From an uncultured Lachnospiraceae bacterium (GTDB taxonomy: Bacteria > Bacillota > Clostridia > Lachnospirales > Lachnospiraceae): DNA of 64,000 bases. The position numbers and the translations under genes were made by a program. The notes beneath the pieces were generated by a model. The model ran no database searches, was not told the DNA's origin, and saw nothing but the letters and a program-made list of their open reading frames with translations. The DNA is taken from NCBI GenBank assembly GCA_902476265.1, contig CABSCP010000018.1:12921-76920 (forward strand), read 5' to 3'. This document shows positions 16,285 through 25,485 of this stretch, piece by piece. How positions within the stretch are numbered: the stretch's first letter is position 1; each line of letters opens with the position of its first letter.

Positions 16285-17328
16285 CGGTATGGGCGCCGTC
16301 AGCGGATCCGTTGCCAGATCATACTGGTTATGCACTCTGAAAAGGAGACTGTTACTGCCGGCAGGGACTGTGACAGAAAAAGAGGCCCCGTTCTTTTCTG
16401 CGCCGGGCCACTTCTGCAGGGCCGACCAGGTGAGACCGCCGTCCGTGGAATAGCTGTAATAAAGAATCTTTGATTCCTCATCCCTGGCCTCCAACACGAC
16501 CTGTACTTTCCCCTGTGCATCTCGCTTTGAGACAGTCACCGCTCCGACGACAGGAGGGGTCTGATCCGGAAAGGCTTTTCCCCCGGCGGGGGCCGCTGCA
16601 GAAGGGGCAGCATAGTCGGTAAAGTCCAACCCCAGCGCTTCGGATTTTAAATGAAAATATTTCGCAACGCTGAGGGCGTCCGTCACCCCAAACTGTATCA
16701 TCTGTTCCTGGGAAGCAACCAGCGGGTTGTCGTTTGCATTGTCCAGATAGCAATGTTCGATGATGACACAGGGGATATTCCTGGCGTGGGCGGCCCGAAT
16801 CACGCCGTAATAGTCGGTCCCCCGGCTGTTTAAGCGCACTTTAGCTCCGCGCCCGTACAGACCGTATGCCGCCTGCATATCTGCCAGATGGATAGCGGCA
16901 AAAGTCTGGCCCGCTGCATAATCCGTTCCGAAGGCGGAGGTCCAAACCTCCGTCCCGTACAGACTGTGGTCGGCGGACATATTATAATGAAGGGAAAACA
17001 GAAAATCCGCGCCGTACTTTTGGGCAATTTCGGCCCTGTTTTCCAAAGAAACTTCTACATCTTTCGTCCGGGTCATATAGACCTTCACTCCTTCAAACTG
17101 CTCCAGCGTCTGTTTCATGGCCTGGGCGGTGAGAAGGGTCACATACTTTTCCACATTGGGAGCAAAAATACCGCCTTCATTCGTTCCGCCTGTCCCGCCG
17201 TGTCCGGGATCGATGACGATAACCACCGGCTTTTTTCCCTTTGCCTCAGAGACAAAACCTTCCTGATATCCAAACAGCATGACAATGCCCAGCAGCAGCG
17301 CTGTGAGACGATAGAACTTTCTTTTCAT
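16279..17328 (-). CDS. Secreted N-acetylmuramoyl-L-alanine amidase (Amidase_3)
   Basis: The enzyme cuts the bond between muramic acid and the peptide stem in the cell wall. The 349-residue protein has a signal peptide or signal anchor (MKRKFYRLTALLLGIVMLFGY). Amidase_3 follows at about residues 34-230, with zinc-ligand motifs IDPGHGG, an N...E region near NEGG, SLHYN, and the catalytic Glu in IIEHCYLDN. The usual histidine in the third motif is present as LHYN. The C-terminal 100 residues after a Pro/Ala linker look like an immunoglobulin/fibronectin-type fold (GGLTWSALQKWP, SLLFRVHNQYD). Such proteins often serve in sporulation or germination (CwlD-like), but this is not certain. Confidence 0.92.
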   Translation of the reverse strand: MKRKFYRLTALLLGIVMLFGYQEGFVSEAKGKKPVVIVIDPGHGGTGGTNEGGIFAPNVEKYVTLLTAQAMKQTLEQFEGVKVYMTRTKDVEVSLENRAEIAQKYGADFLFSLHYNMSADHSLYGTEVWTSAFGTDYAAGQTFAAIHLADMQAAYGLYGRGAKVRLNSRGTDYYGVIRAAHARNIPCVIIEHCYLDNANDNPLVASQEQMIQFGVTDALSVAKYFHLKSEALGLDFTDYAAPSAAAPAGGKAFPDQTPPVVGAVTVSKRDAQGKVQVVLEARDEESKILYYSYSTDGGLTWSALQKWPGAEKNGASFSVTVPAGSNSLLFRVHNQYDLATDPLTAPIPS

Positions 17329-17370
17329 TTACTGCATCCTCCTGTCCGTTCCCGATTTCCGATTTCCGAA

Positions 17371-17401
17371 GAAAAAACTCCGGTGCTTAAAACACCGGAG
17401 T
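17371..17401 (-). terminator. Intrinsic terminator of the coaD-side operon
   Basis: A perfect 9-bp stem (17377-17385 and 17393-17401, ACTCCGGTG) with a 7-base loop is followed on the minus strand by six T. It lies 18 bp past the stop of the coiled-coil gene at 17419. Confidence 0.92.
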
Positions 17402-17418
17402 GAATTATCTGGTTGTTT

Positions 17419-18021
17419 TTAAAGTACATTCAGCCCATCTTCCAAAGCGCCGCTTCCGGCCCCTGCATCCTCAAGTTCTTCATTCTGCGCACGGAACTCC
17501 GCCCTGTTATTCTGGACGATATCGTTCAGGCTGCTCAAATCATTCACCAGGTTTCCGTAATGAGCGTTGGCGATTTCGATAGCATTGGCGATGATGTTCT
17601 CCACATTGGCCAGCATATCATCCGTATACTGCATGATGGAATCCCGGATCGCATTCGCCTCCATGGTGGCATTATCCACGATATCCTGGGCCTGTCTTGT
17701 GGCCAGCTGAACCACCTCATTCGCCTGGGCATAGGCCTGCTGCATGATTTCGTGCTCGTTGATCAGTTCGGAAGTGTGTTCCGTCGCTTCATTGATCAAA
17801 GACTGTGCCTTTTCCTTGGCATCGTTTAAAATAGCTTCCTTATTGCTGATGATTTTCTGATACCGTTTGATTTCATCCGGTGTCTTCATGCGCAGTTCGC
17901 GCAGCAATTCATCTATTTCTTCCTTGTTAACGATAATCTTCGTGTTTGAAAGGGGCTGGTATTTACAACTGTCAATATACTCCTCAATTTCATCAATCAA
18001 TTGTTCAATTCTGCTGCTCAT
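17419..18021 (-). CDS. Coiled-coil protein, V-type ATPase subunit H-like
   Basis: This 200-residue soluble protein is almost entirely alpha-helical, with Ala/Glu/Gln-rich heptads from about residue 50 to 185. Proteins of this kind next to coaD in Lachnospiraceae are usually labelled ATPase or vacuolar H+-ATPase subunit H. The label reflects coiled-coil similarity (also to DivIVA), and no ATPase motif is present. A role in cell-envelope or division scaffolding is possible but unproven. It is last in its operon and is followed by a strong terminator. Confidence 0.75.
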   Translation of the reverse strand: MSSRIEQLIDEIEEYIDSCKYQPLSNTKIIVNKEEIDELLRELRMKTPDEIKRYQKIISNKEAILNDAKEKAQSLINEATEHTSELINEHEIMQQAYAQANEVVQLATRQAQDIVDNATMEANAIRDSIMQYTDDMLANVENIIANAIEIANAHYGNLVNDLSSLNDIVQNNRAEFRAQNEELEDAGAGSGALEDGLNVL

Positions 18022-18094
18022 TCTTTCCTCATTTCCGCATAGGCTATAAATTTAGTCCGTCACATCCCGGCCGCAGGGCAGACCTGTTGAAGAA

Positions 18095-18583
18095 TCACCT
18101 GCTATGTCCGAATTTCTGATATACAAGCTTTGCGACAAAAGGCGGCACACACTGGGAAATATCCCCGTTGAAGCTGGCAATTTCCTTCACGCTGGAAGAG
18201 CTTAAATAGGCGTACTCCAGACTGGTGGTCAAAAACATGGTATCCAGCAGGCCGTTGGAAAGCTTCTTGTTGGTCTGCGCAATCTGCAGTTCATACTCAA
18301 AATCAGTGATGGCGCGCAGTCCGCGGATCGCTACATGGATGTCCTTCTTTGCCGCATAATCGATCAAAAGACCGCTGAAGGCTTCCACTTTTACGTTAGG
18401 GAGGTCCTTTGTCGCTTCTTCCAATATTTTAACACGTTCTTCCACGGAAAACAATGGAGTCTTTTCTTTATTATTCAGCACACTGACAGTCAATTCGTCA
18501 AAAATAGACGCGGCACGGTGTATTACGTCAAGATGACCGTATGTAACGGGATCAAAGCTTCCCGGATAAATTGCAGCTTTCAT
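18095..18583 (-). CDS. coaD: Pantetheine-phosphate adenylyltransferase
   Basis: CoaD makes dephospho-CoA from 4'-phosphopantetheine and ATP. The 162-residue length is canonical. PGSFDPVTYGHLDVIHRA carries the nucleotidyltransferase (T/H)xGH motif, AIRGLRAITDFEYELQIAQTN the substrate region, and SSSSVKEIASFNGD the second ATP motif. The start is one base past the rsmD stop, the pairing found in most Firmicutes. Confidence 0.98.
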   Translation of the reverse strand: MKAAIYPGSFDPVTYGHLDVIHRAASIFDELTVSVLNNKEKTPLFSVEERVKILEEATKDLPNVKVEAFSGLLIDYAAKKDIHVAIRGLRAITDFEYELQIAQTNKKLSNGLLDTMFLTTSLEYAYLSSSSVKEIASFNGDISQCVPPFVAKLVYQKFGHSR

Positions 18584-18584
18584 A

Positions 18585-19136
18585 TCATTTTTCCTTTGTC
18601 AAAAATATGTGTTTATTTGTTTTATAGCATTTTTCCCTGGCAACACAAAAGCCGTAATCCTGTGCAAAGGAAAAATCCCGTTTCAGATCCGCTTCCATAA
18701 TGACAAGGGTATCCTCGTCCACATAGGGCGCGCGGGAAAGGGCCATAAGGACCGGTTCTTCCAACCCTGCCTGATAGGGCGGGTCCATAAAAATAAGATC
18801 CGCATGGGCTTCATGAATGGAGGAAATGGCGCTGACCACATCCTGTTTGAGCAGCACGGCCCGGTCGTCAAATTTGGTAAAACGGAGATTGTCTGCGATA
18901 CATTTCGCCGCTTCCCTTCCGTTCTCCACAAAATAGGCTTTACGGGCGCCCCGGCTGATGGCCTCAATGCCGATGGAACCGCTGCCGCTGCACAGGTCGA
19001 TGAAAACGCCACAGGGAATCCTTGTCTGCAGCATGTTAAATAAAGTCTCTTTGATACGGTCTGTGGTAGGACGGGTATCCGGTCCCTGGGGGGTTTTTAA
19101 AGGAAGGCTTCTCGCCTCGCCAGCAATCACTCTCAT
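18585..19136 (-). CDS. rsmD: 16S rRNA (guanine(966)-N2)-methyltransferase
   Basis: This 183-residue SAM-dependent methyltransferase has the family start MRVIAGEARSLPLKTP and TRPTTDRIKETLFNML. The SAM site is DLCSGSGSIGIEAISRGA and the catalytic motif is MDPPYQ. It modifies 16S rRNA during 30S assembly. The pairing with coaD is standard. Confidence 0.96.
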   Translation of the reverse strand: MRVIAGEARSLPLKTPQGPDTRPTTDRIKETLFNMLQTRIPCGVFIDLCSGSGSIGIEAISRGARKAYFVENGREAAKCIADNLRFTKFDDRAVLLKQDVVSAISSIHEAHADLIFMDPPYQAGLEEPVLMALSRAPYVDEDTLVIMEADLKRDFSFAQDYGFCVAREKCYKTNKHIFLTKEK

Positions 19137-19163
19137 TTATTATAATCTCCTTCTTCTCGTTGG

Positions 19164-21407
19164 TCAACCTCTCACTTTTGTGCCTTTTCCGTCTCTGTGG
19201 GCCGCCTTGATCTGATTTAATACAAGTGTCCGGCTCTTATAGGCGATGGAAGTTTCATCCGCGCTCTGCGTATAATAAACGGCTTCTATTTCATCCTTTT
19301 CCGACAGCTTTATGGCGCGGACGCCGATGGCCGCCTTTTTCTTTTCCGGGATTTCCTCGATGGCAAACCGCAGGAAATAGCCGTCTTTTGACTGAAGAAT
19401 GATGTTTTTCTGCTCTTTGTAGATCGTCACATCCACCACCTCATCGCCGTCCTGCAGCTTGGTGGCCGCCACGGTGCGCTTCATCACATCAAATTCTCCG
19501 CCGTCCACCACTTTCGCCATCCCCTGTTTTGTCACAAATAAAAGCCGGTATAGATTTAAGTCGCTCTGGCTTGTGGCCAGAAGCAGCTGCTCTTTGGCGG
19601 AATCATAATTGCTCACATTATCGAGAGGAATCCCCTTATCCCTGAATTTGCCGTAGGGCAGGTCCGAAACCTTCACCGTATACAACTGTCCCGTGTTGGT
19701 GAACAGGCAGATCCGTCCGGTATTTTTACAGGGGAACACAAATTTGTTCTCTGCCAGCGCCGCTTCCTGGTTCCGCTCAAACGCAGCGGTATCCATGGTA
19801 CGGGTATAGCCGAAGCGGTCAACCAGGCAGTAGATTTCCATTTCCTCCACTTTTTTCTCTTCAAAAACAGCTTCCGCACAGTTGTCGATGACGGTTCTGC
19901 GCTTCTGGGTAAATTCCTTTTTCATGGCGTCCAGTTCGTTCACGATGACCTGTGCCATGGAGCTTTTCCTCTCCAGGATATCTTCATACCGGTAAATATT
20001 GGAAACCGTTTCCTCATGTTCTTTCACCAGCGCCTCGATCTCCAGTCCGATCAGCTTATACAGCCGCATATCCAGGATGGCGTTGGCCTGGTTCTCCGTA
20101 AATTTCAGGTAGGAAGCCATCACTTTGGACTCTTTGGATTTGAATTTGATTCCTTCCGTGACGCCCTCCACCAGACAGGCTTTCGCCATCGCCCGGTCCC
20201 TGGACCCCCGCAGGATCTCTATAATTAAATCGATCACATTGCAGGCTTTGATCAGCCCTTCCTGGATCTCCCGTTTGGCCTGTTCCTTGGAAAGCAGCGT
20301 CTCGTATTTGCGGCGGTTGACTTCAAACTGGAAATCCACGCTGGCTTTGATGATCTGCTTTAAGCCCATGGTTTCCGGGCGGCCGTCCGCAATGGCCAGC
20401 ATGTTCACGCCGAACGTATCCTCCAGACGGGTCTTTTTATACAACATGTTGATAAAATTATCCACATCCGCATCTTTCTTTAACTCAATGACAATGCGGA
20501 TGCCCTCTTTGGAGGACTGGTTGGAAATGTCCACGATGTCCGTGGTCTTTTTGGTTTCCGCAAGGGAAGCCACGTCCGATAAAAATTTGCCGATGTTGAC
20601 GCCGATCATAGTGTAAGGGATTTCGGTGATCACCACATTGGTTTTGCCGCCCTTTCCCTTTTCCGTCTCCACCCGGCCCCGGACCTTGATTTTTCCCATG
20701 CCGGTTTCATAAATTTGGAGCAGCTCATCCTTATTGGTGACAATACCCCCCGTGGGAAAATCCGGCCCCTGCATATAGCGTAACAGTTCCCGGGTGGTGA
20801 TGGTTTCATCCAGCATATAGGCCTTCACCGCATCGATCACCTCGCCCAGATTATGGGGCGGTATGCTGGTGGCCATGCCCACCGCAATTCCTTCGGAACC
20901 GTTCACTAAAAGGTTGGGAATTTTGCAGGGCAGGACGGAGGGTTCTTTCTCGGTTTCGTCAAAGTTGGGCACAAAGTCCACCACATCCTTATCCAGATCC
21001 CCTAAAAAAGCCTCCTGGGTGATTTTGTGCAGCCTTGCTTCCGTATAACGCATGGCCGCCGCGCCGTCCCCCTCGATGTTCCCGAAGTTGCCGTGGCCGT
21101 CGATTAAGGGCTGTCCCTTCTTGAAATCCTGGGACATCACCACCAACGCTTCATAAATGGAACTGTCTCCGTGGGGATGATATTTACCCATGGTATCGCC
21201 CACGATACGGGCGCTCTTTCTGTAGGGGCGGTCATACCGGATGCCCAGTTCGTACATATCATAGAGCACCCGCCTCTGCACCGGCTTTAAGCCGTCCCTG
21301 ACGTCCGGCAGGGCTCTGGCCACAATGACGCTCATGGCATAGTCAAGGAACGACTTCTGCATCACATCGGAGTATTCCGTTTTAATTATTCTTTCATCCA
21401 TACTCAT
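19164..21407 (-). CDS. Type IIA topoisomerase A subunit (gyrase A / topoisomerase IV ParC-like)
   Basis: The 747-residue subunit breaks and rejoins DNA. The quinolone-region HPHGDSSIYEALVVMSQ lies near residues 77-93. The catalytic Tyr is in AAMRYTEARL near 119. The TIPPHNLGEVIDA-type segment and a coiled-coil with GyrA-like features follow. The C-terminal six-bladed domain is shorter and more degenerate than usual. I find no canonical GyrA box (QRRGGKG-type); the equivalent place reads GKFRDKGIPL. Since supercoiling needs the GyrA box, this pair may act as a relaxing/decatenating topoisomerase IV. Lachnospiraceae commonly have another gyrBA near dnaA, outside this window. It is located 15 bp after the B-subunit gene. 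Confidence 0.9.
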   Translation of the reverse strand: MSMDERIIKTEYSDVMQKSFLDYAMSVIVARALPDVRDGLKPVQRRVLYDMYELGIRYDRPYRKSARIVGDTMGKYHPHGDSSIYEALVVMSQDFKKGQPLIDGHGNFGNIEGDGAAAMRYTEARLHKITQEAFLGDLDKDVVDFVPNFDETEKEPSVLPCKIPNLLVNGSEGIAVGMATSIPPHNLGEVIDAVKAYMLDETITTRELLRYMQGPDFPTGGIVTNKDELLQIYETGMGKIKVRGRVETEKGKGGKTNVVITEIPYTMIGVNIGKFLSDVASLAETKKTTDIVDISNQSSKEGIRIVIELKKDADVDNFINMLYKKTRLEDTFGVNMLAIADGRPETMGLKQIIKASVDFQFEVNRRKYETLLSKEQAKREIQEGLIKACNVIDLIIEILRGSRDRAMAKACLVEGVTEGIKFKSKESKVMASYLKFTENQANAILDMRLYKLIGLEIEALVKEHEETVSNIYRYEDILERKSSMAQVIVNELDAMKKEFTQKRRTVIDNCAEAVFEEKKVEEMEIYCLVDRFGYTRTMDTAAFERNQEAALAENKFVFPCKNTGRICLFTNTGQLYTVKVSDLPYGKFRDKGIPLDNVSNYDSAKEQLLLATSQSDLNLYRLLFVTKQGMAKVVDGGEFDVMKRTVAATKLQDGDEVVDVTIYKEQKNIILQSKDGYFLRFAIEEIPEKKKAAIGVRAIKLSEKDEIEAVYYTQSADETSIAYKSRTLVLNQIKAAHRDGKGTKVRG

Positions 21408-21422
21408 ACACCTGTTCCTCTA

Positions 21423-23345
21423 TCAGATATCCAGCTGTGCGTCCGGCGCATTCTGGTAAATAAACGCTTTTCTGGGCGGAACCTCCGTCCCCATCAGCAT
21501 TTCGGTCACTTCCGAGGCCATCCGGGCGTCCTCAATTTCCACCTGCTTTAACAGCCGGGTCTGAGGGTCCAGCGTAGTTTCCCAGAGCTGCTGGGCGTCC
21601 ATTTCGCCAAGGCCCTTATAACGCTGCAGGGTAAAGGGGCCTTTATGGCGTTTGCGGTACTGTTCCAGCGCTTTATCGTCATAGAGATACTCTTCTTTTC
21701 CTTTGGCGGGCATGGCTTTATAAAGGGGGGGCATGGCGATATAAACATGTCCCTCAAAAATCAGTTCCGGCATGAACCGGTAAAATAGCGTCAGAAGCAG
21801 ATTGGAAATATGGGCACCGTCCACATCGGCATCGGCCATGATGATGATTTTGTCGTAGCGCAGCTTCGTGATATCAAAATCATTGCCGTAGCCCTCCGAA
21901 AAGCCGCAGCCAAAGGCGTTGATCATAGTCTTGATCTCCGCATTCGCCAACACCTTATCGATGCTGGCCTTCTCCACGTTCAAAATCTTACCCCGAATGG
22001 GAAGGATCGCCTGGAACATGCGGTTTCTCGCCATCTTCGCAGAACCTCCCGCAGAATCTCCCTCCACGATGAAAATTTCGCATTGGGAAGCGTCCCTGGA
22101 CTCACAGTTCGCCAGCTTTCCGTTGGAATCAAAGGAAAATTTCTGTTTTGTCAGAAGATTGGTCTTGGCCCGCTCTTCCGTCTTTCTTATTTTCGCCGCT
22201 TTTTCCGCGCAGCCGATCACATTTTTCAGAGTTTCCAGATTCCGGTCAAAATAGCGCACCAGTTCTTCTCCGGCCACCTTGCCCACCACCTTGGCCGCAT
22301 CCTGGTTGTCCAGTTTGGTCTTGGTCTGTCCTTCAAAACGGGGATCGGGATGTTTGATGGATATCACCGCAGTCATGCCGTTTCTCACGTCCGCTCCGGT
22401 GAAATTCACATCTTTGTCCTTCAGAATGTTCAGTTCCCTGGCATAGTTATTGATGGTGGAGGTGAATTGGGTCTTAAACCCGGTCAGATGGGTGCCTCCC
22501 TCCGCATTATAAATGTTATTGCAAAAGCCCAGCACGTTTTCGTGGAATTCATTGATATACTGGAATGCCCCTTCCACGGCAATGCCTTCGCTTTCCCCTT
22601 TGAAATAAATCACATCCGTAACGGTTTCACAGGATTTGTTCATATCCTTGATGAAGCCGATGATCCCTTCCGGCTCATGAAACTCCACCACGTCGGCAGG
22701 GTTCCGGCGGCGGTCCTCAAAGCGGATGGTCAGTTCCGGGTTCAGATAGGCGGTTTCATGCAGACGGCTCTTCACGTCGTCCTCTTTAAAACGTGTCCTG
22801 TCAAATATGGTATCGTCCGGCAGAAAATTAATGGTGGTGCCCGTTTCCCTTGTCTTTCCCACTACGGGAAGAAGCCCGTCCACCAGCTCTATAGTGGGAT
22901 TTCCCTGGGCATAAGAATCTTCATAGATCTGTTTTCCGTCTTTGACCCGTACAGTCATTCTCCTGGACAGTGCATTTACCACAGAGGAACCCACGCCGTG
23001 CAGACCGCCGCTGGTCTTGTATGCATTGTTGTCAAATTTGCCGCCCGCATGGAGGGTGGTGAATACGAGACGCTCCGCGCTGATCCCCTTTTCATGCATC
23101 CCCACCGGAATGCCCCGGCCATTATCCGAAATAGTGGCAGAACCGTCCGCTTCCAGGATCACGGTGATCAGGCTGCAGTAACCGGCCAGATGTTCGTCCA
23201 CTGCATTGTCCACGATCTCGTAGATCAGGTGGTTCAATCCTTTGGTGGAAACGCTGCCGATATACATGCCCGGCCTTTTCCTGACAGCCTCCAGCCCTTC
23301 CAGTACGGTGATGCTGGAAGCATCATAAGTTCCATTTACAGCCAT
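21423..23345 (-). CDS. Type IIA topoisomerase B subunit (gyrase B / ParE-like)
   Basis: This 640-residue ATPase subunit has the GHKL ATP site (EIVDNAVDEHLAGYC, DNGRGIPVGMH, GGLHGVGSSVVNAL), the transducer with QTKTKL, the TOPRIM motif EGDSAGGSAK with DADVDGAHI, and the C-terminal QRYKGLGEMDAQQLWETTLDP. It partners the A subunit downstream. Both gyrase and topoisomerase IV labels are possible, for the reason given under the A subunit. The promoter directly upstream contains a LexA-like box. Confidence 0.93.
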   Translation of the reverse strand: MAVNGTYDASSITVLEGLEAVRKRPGMYIGSVSTKGLNHLIYEIVDNAVDEHLAGYCSLITVILEADGSATISDNGRGIPVGMHEKGISAERLVFTTLHAGGKFDNNAYKTSGGLHGVGSSVVNALSRRMTVRVKDGKQIYEDSYAQGNPTIELVDGLLPVVGKTRETGTTINFLPDDTIFDRTRFKEDDVKSRLHETAYLNPELTIRFEDRRRNPADVVEFHEPEGIIGFIKDMNKSCETVTDVIYFKGESEGIAVEGAFQYINEFHENVLGFCNNIYNAEGGTHLTGFKTQFTSTINNYARELNILKDKDVNFTGADVRNGMTAVISIKHPDPRFEGQTKTKLDNQDAAKVVGKVAGEELVRYFDRNLETLKNVIGCAEKAAKIRKTEERAKTNLLTKQKFSFDSNGKLANCESRDASQCEIFIVEGDSAGGSAKMARNRMFQAILPIRGKILNVEKASIDKVLANAEIKTMINAFGCGFSEGYGNDFDITKLRYDKIIIMADADVDGAHISNLLLTLFYRFMPELIFEGHVYIAMPPLYKAMPAKGKEEYLYDDKALEQYRKRHKGPFTLQRYKGLGEMDAQQLWETTLDPQTRLLKQVEIEDARMASEVTEMLMGTEVPPRKAFIYQNAPDAQLDI

Positions 23346-23380
23346 TTACTTTCATCTTCCTTTCAATTTAAACTTCCATG

Positions 23381-23409
23381 AGTATAACACATACGTTCGA
23401 TTTTGGAAA
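23381..23409 (-). promoter_or_regulatory. Promoter of the topoisomerase operon
   Basis: Minus-strand TTTCCA (23404-23409) and TATACT (23381-23386) are 17 bp apart. The -10 is extended by TGT just upstream. It drives the B and A subunit genes and perhaps rsmD-coaD. A LexA-like dyad fills the spacer. Confidence 0.7.
23386..23399 (-). promoter_or_regulatory. LexA-like SOS box in the topoisomerase promoter
   Basis: The minus strand reads CGAACGTATGTGTT, 12 of 14 matches to the Gram-positive LexA consensus CGAACRNRYGTTYG. It lies between -35 and -10, where repressor binding would block polymerase. Eleven bases are identical to the better box at 38886-38899. Confidence 0.4.
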
Positions 23410-23436
23410 GTAAAAATGGAATGATCCCTTTTTCCG

Positions 23437-25470
23437 TCATATCGTCCGGAAATCTATTTCTTTGCGAAACAGGCTCATTTCTGCTTCCGGCAGCGCCACT
23501 TCCCCGTTTAACACCCGGTCCGCCAGCTCGCCGGCCTCCAGCAGCACGTCGGAATCCTGGTAAATATCCCCCAGCGCAAATTCCAGCATACCGCTCTGCC
23601 GAACACCGAACAGATCTCCGGGCCCCCGCAGCTTTAAATCTTCGTTTGCGATAAAAAAGCCGTCATTGGAGCGGTTTAAAACATCCAGCCGTTTGTTGTT
23701 CTTCCCGCTGTCATCTCCGGTCATGAAAATGCAGAAGCTCTGCTCCTTCCCTCTACCCACCCGGCCCCTGAGCTGATGCAGCTGGGCCAGGCCGAAGCGT
23801 TCTGCATTTTCCACCAGCATGACGGTGGCGTTTGGCACGTTGATTCCCACTTCGATGACGGTAGTGGAAACCAGGATATCTGTTTTCCCCGCCGCAAAAT
23901 CATCCATAATGCGTTGCTTTTCTGCGGCTTTCATTTTCCCGTGAAGGGCAGCTACGCGGATGGTTTCGGGCAGGACGGTTTTTAACTTTTCCGTATAGTC
24001 CAGGACATTTTCCACGCCCTCCATTTCCCCTTCCTCCACCATGGGGCAGATCACATAGGCCTGTCGTCCTGCCGCCACCTGAGCTTCGATAAACGCATAG
24101 GCTTTTTTACGGAAACCGGTGTCCACCACACAGTTTTTGATGGGCAGGCGGTTGGCGGGCATTTCATCCAGAACAGACACATGCAGATCCCCGTACAAGA
24201 CAATGGCCAGGGTCCGGGGGATGGGAGTGGCGCTCATCACCAGCACATGGACGCTCTCCCCCTTTTGGGCCAGCATTTCCCGCTGACGGACGCCGAAACG
24301 GTGCTGCTCATCGGTGACCACCAGGGCGAGATTCCTGTAGATCACTTTTTCCTGGATCAGGGCATGGGTGCCGATGATCACGTCTGCGGCTCCCGATGTG
24401 ATCTGATCATAGACCTCTCTCTTCTGTTTTGCCGTCATGGAACCGGTCAGAAGCACAGGCCTGGTGCACAGACCGTATTCTTCGGTCAGCGAAAGGAGGG
24501 CTTCGTAATGCTGGGCTGCCAGCACTTCGGTGGGCGCCATCAGGCAGCCCTGCCGGCCGTTGGCGCTGCAGAGTAAAAGTGCCAGAAAAGCCAGAATGGT
24601 TTTCCCGCTCCCCACATCCCCCTGTACCAGCCGGTTCATCGCCACATGCTGTCCCAGATCCCTCTCTATTTCCTTCCAGACTCTTTTCTGGGCGCCGGTC
24701 AGTTCATAGGGAAGGGACCGAATCAGCGCTTCCGTATCCTCGGCAGGCATCAGGGGATGATCCACAATCAGCCGGTCATTGACCACCCGCTGTCGTTTGA
24801 TCTGCACCAAAAACGCCAGAAATTCATCAAATACCAGCCGCCGCCGGGCGGTCTGGACTTCCTGGGCCCCTTTGGGGAAATGAATCTTTTCCATAGCTTC
24901 TTTTAGCGGAAGCAGGCGGTAGCGACCGCGCAGCTCCTCCGTCAGATAGTCCGGCATTTCCAGTTCATCCAGCGCCTGCCGCACACATTTGGAGATGGTG
25001 TGGCTGGTCAGACCGGGAGTCAACGGATATTTGGGCTGCCAGGTGCCGGAAAGTTTTTCGTACTCCTCTTCCCGGAACATTTTGGGATGCTCCATCACCA
25101 GCGTGTTCTGAGCGCCCTGTTTCACCATTCCCCGGAAAATATGGAAAGTGCCGGGAATCAGGGCATTTTTGATATAAGGCATCCGAAACCAGGTCAGCCT
25201 GAGACTACCGGTGGCGTCCCCTGCATGGGCATGAGTGATCACCATCCCTTTGGCCCGGATGGTGGAAGGCGTTCCCACCACACAGGCCCGCACCGCCATA
25301 ATTTTCCCCGGAATCAGTTCTCCCACGGTCACCGGTTCTTCAAAATGGTCATAGGCCCGGGGAAAGCAGCAGGCCAGCTGTCCCAAATTTTCGATATTTA
25401 GTTTTGAAAAAAGCGCAGTGGTTTTTGCCCCTACGCCTTTTAACAATGTGATAGAATCCTGTGCATTCAT
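23437..25470 (-). CDS. recG: ATP-dependent DNA helicase RecG
   Basis: RecG remodels stalled replication forks and branched DNA. The 677-residue protein has the wedge/OB domain (about 1-200) with MVITHAHAGDATGSLRLTWF. The helicase core follows, with Walker A GDVGSGKTIL, motif II DEQHRFG, motif III SATPIPRT and motif VI QLRGRVGRG. A TRG-like motif region and the C-terminal GPGDLFGVRQSG end the protein. It lies 15 bp after yloV, the common Firmicute order asp23-yloV-recG. Confidence 0.97.
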   Translation of the reverse strand: MNAQDSITLLKGVGAKTTALFSKLNIENLGQLACCFPRAYDHFEEPVTVGELIPGKIMAVRACVVGTPSTIRAKGMVITHAHAGDATGSLRLTWFRMPYIKNALIPGTFHIFRGMVKQGAQNTLVMEHPKMFREEEYEKLSGTWQPKYPLTPGLTSHTISKCVRQALDELEMPDYLTEELRGRYRLLPLKEAMEKIHFPKGAQEVQTARRRLVFDEFLAFLVQIKRQRVVNDRLIVDHPLMPAEDTEALIRSLPYELTGAQKRVWKEIERDLGQHVAMNRLVQGDVGSGKTILAFLALLLCSANGRQGCLMAPTEVLAAQHYEALLSLTEEYGLCTRPVLLTGSMTAKQKREVYDQITSGAADVIIGTHALIQEKVIYRNLALVVTDEQHRFGVRQREMLAQKGESVHVLVMSATPIPRTLAIVLYGDLHVSVLDEMPANRLPIKNCVVDTGFRKKAYAFIEAQVAAGRQAYVICPMVEEGEMEGVENVLDYTEKLKTVLPETIRVAALHGKMKAAEKQRIMDDFAAGKTDILVSTTVIEVGINVPNATVMLVENAERFGLAQLHQLRGRVGRGKEQSFCIFMTGDDSGKNNKRLDVLNRSNDGFFIANEDLKLRGPGDLFGVRQSGMLEFALGDIYQDSDVLLEAGELADRVLNGEVALPEAEMSLFRKEIDFRTI

Positions 25471-25485
25471 ATTACAAAGATTATC

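Noticed and set aside
21810..23381. 523-codon plus-strand frame opposite the topoisomerase B subunit gene
   Set aside because: A shadow of a highly conserved gene; composition is His/Arg/Gly-rich without any domain.
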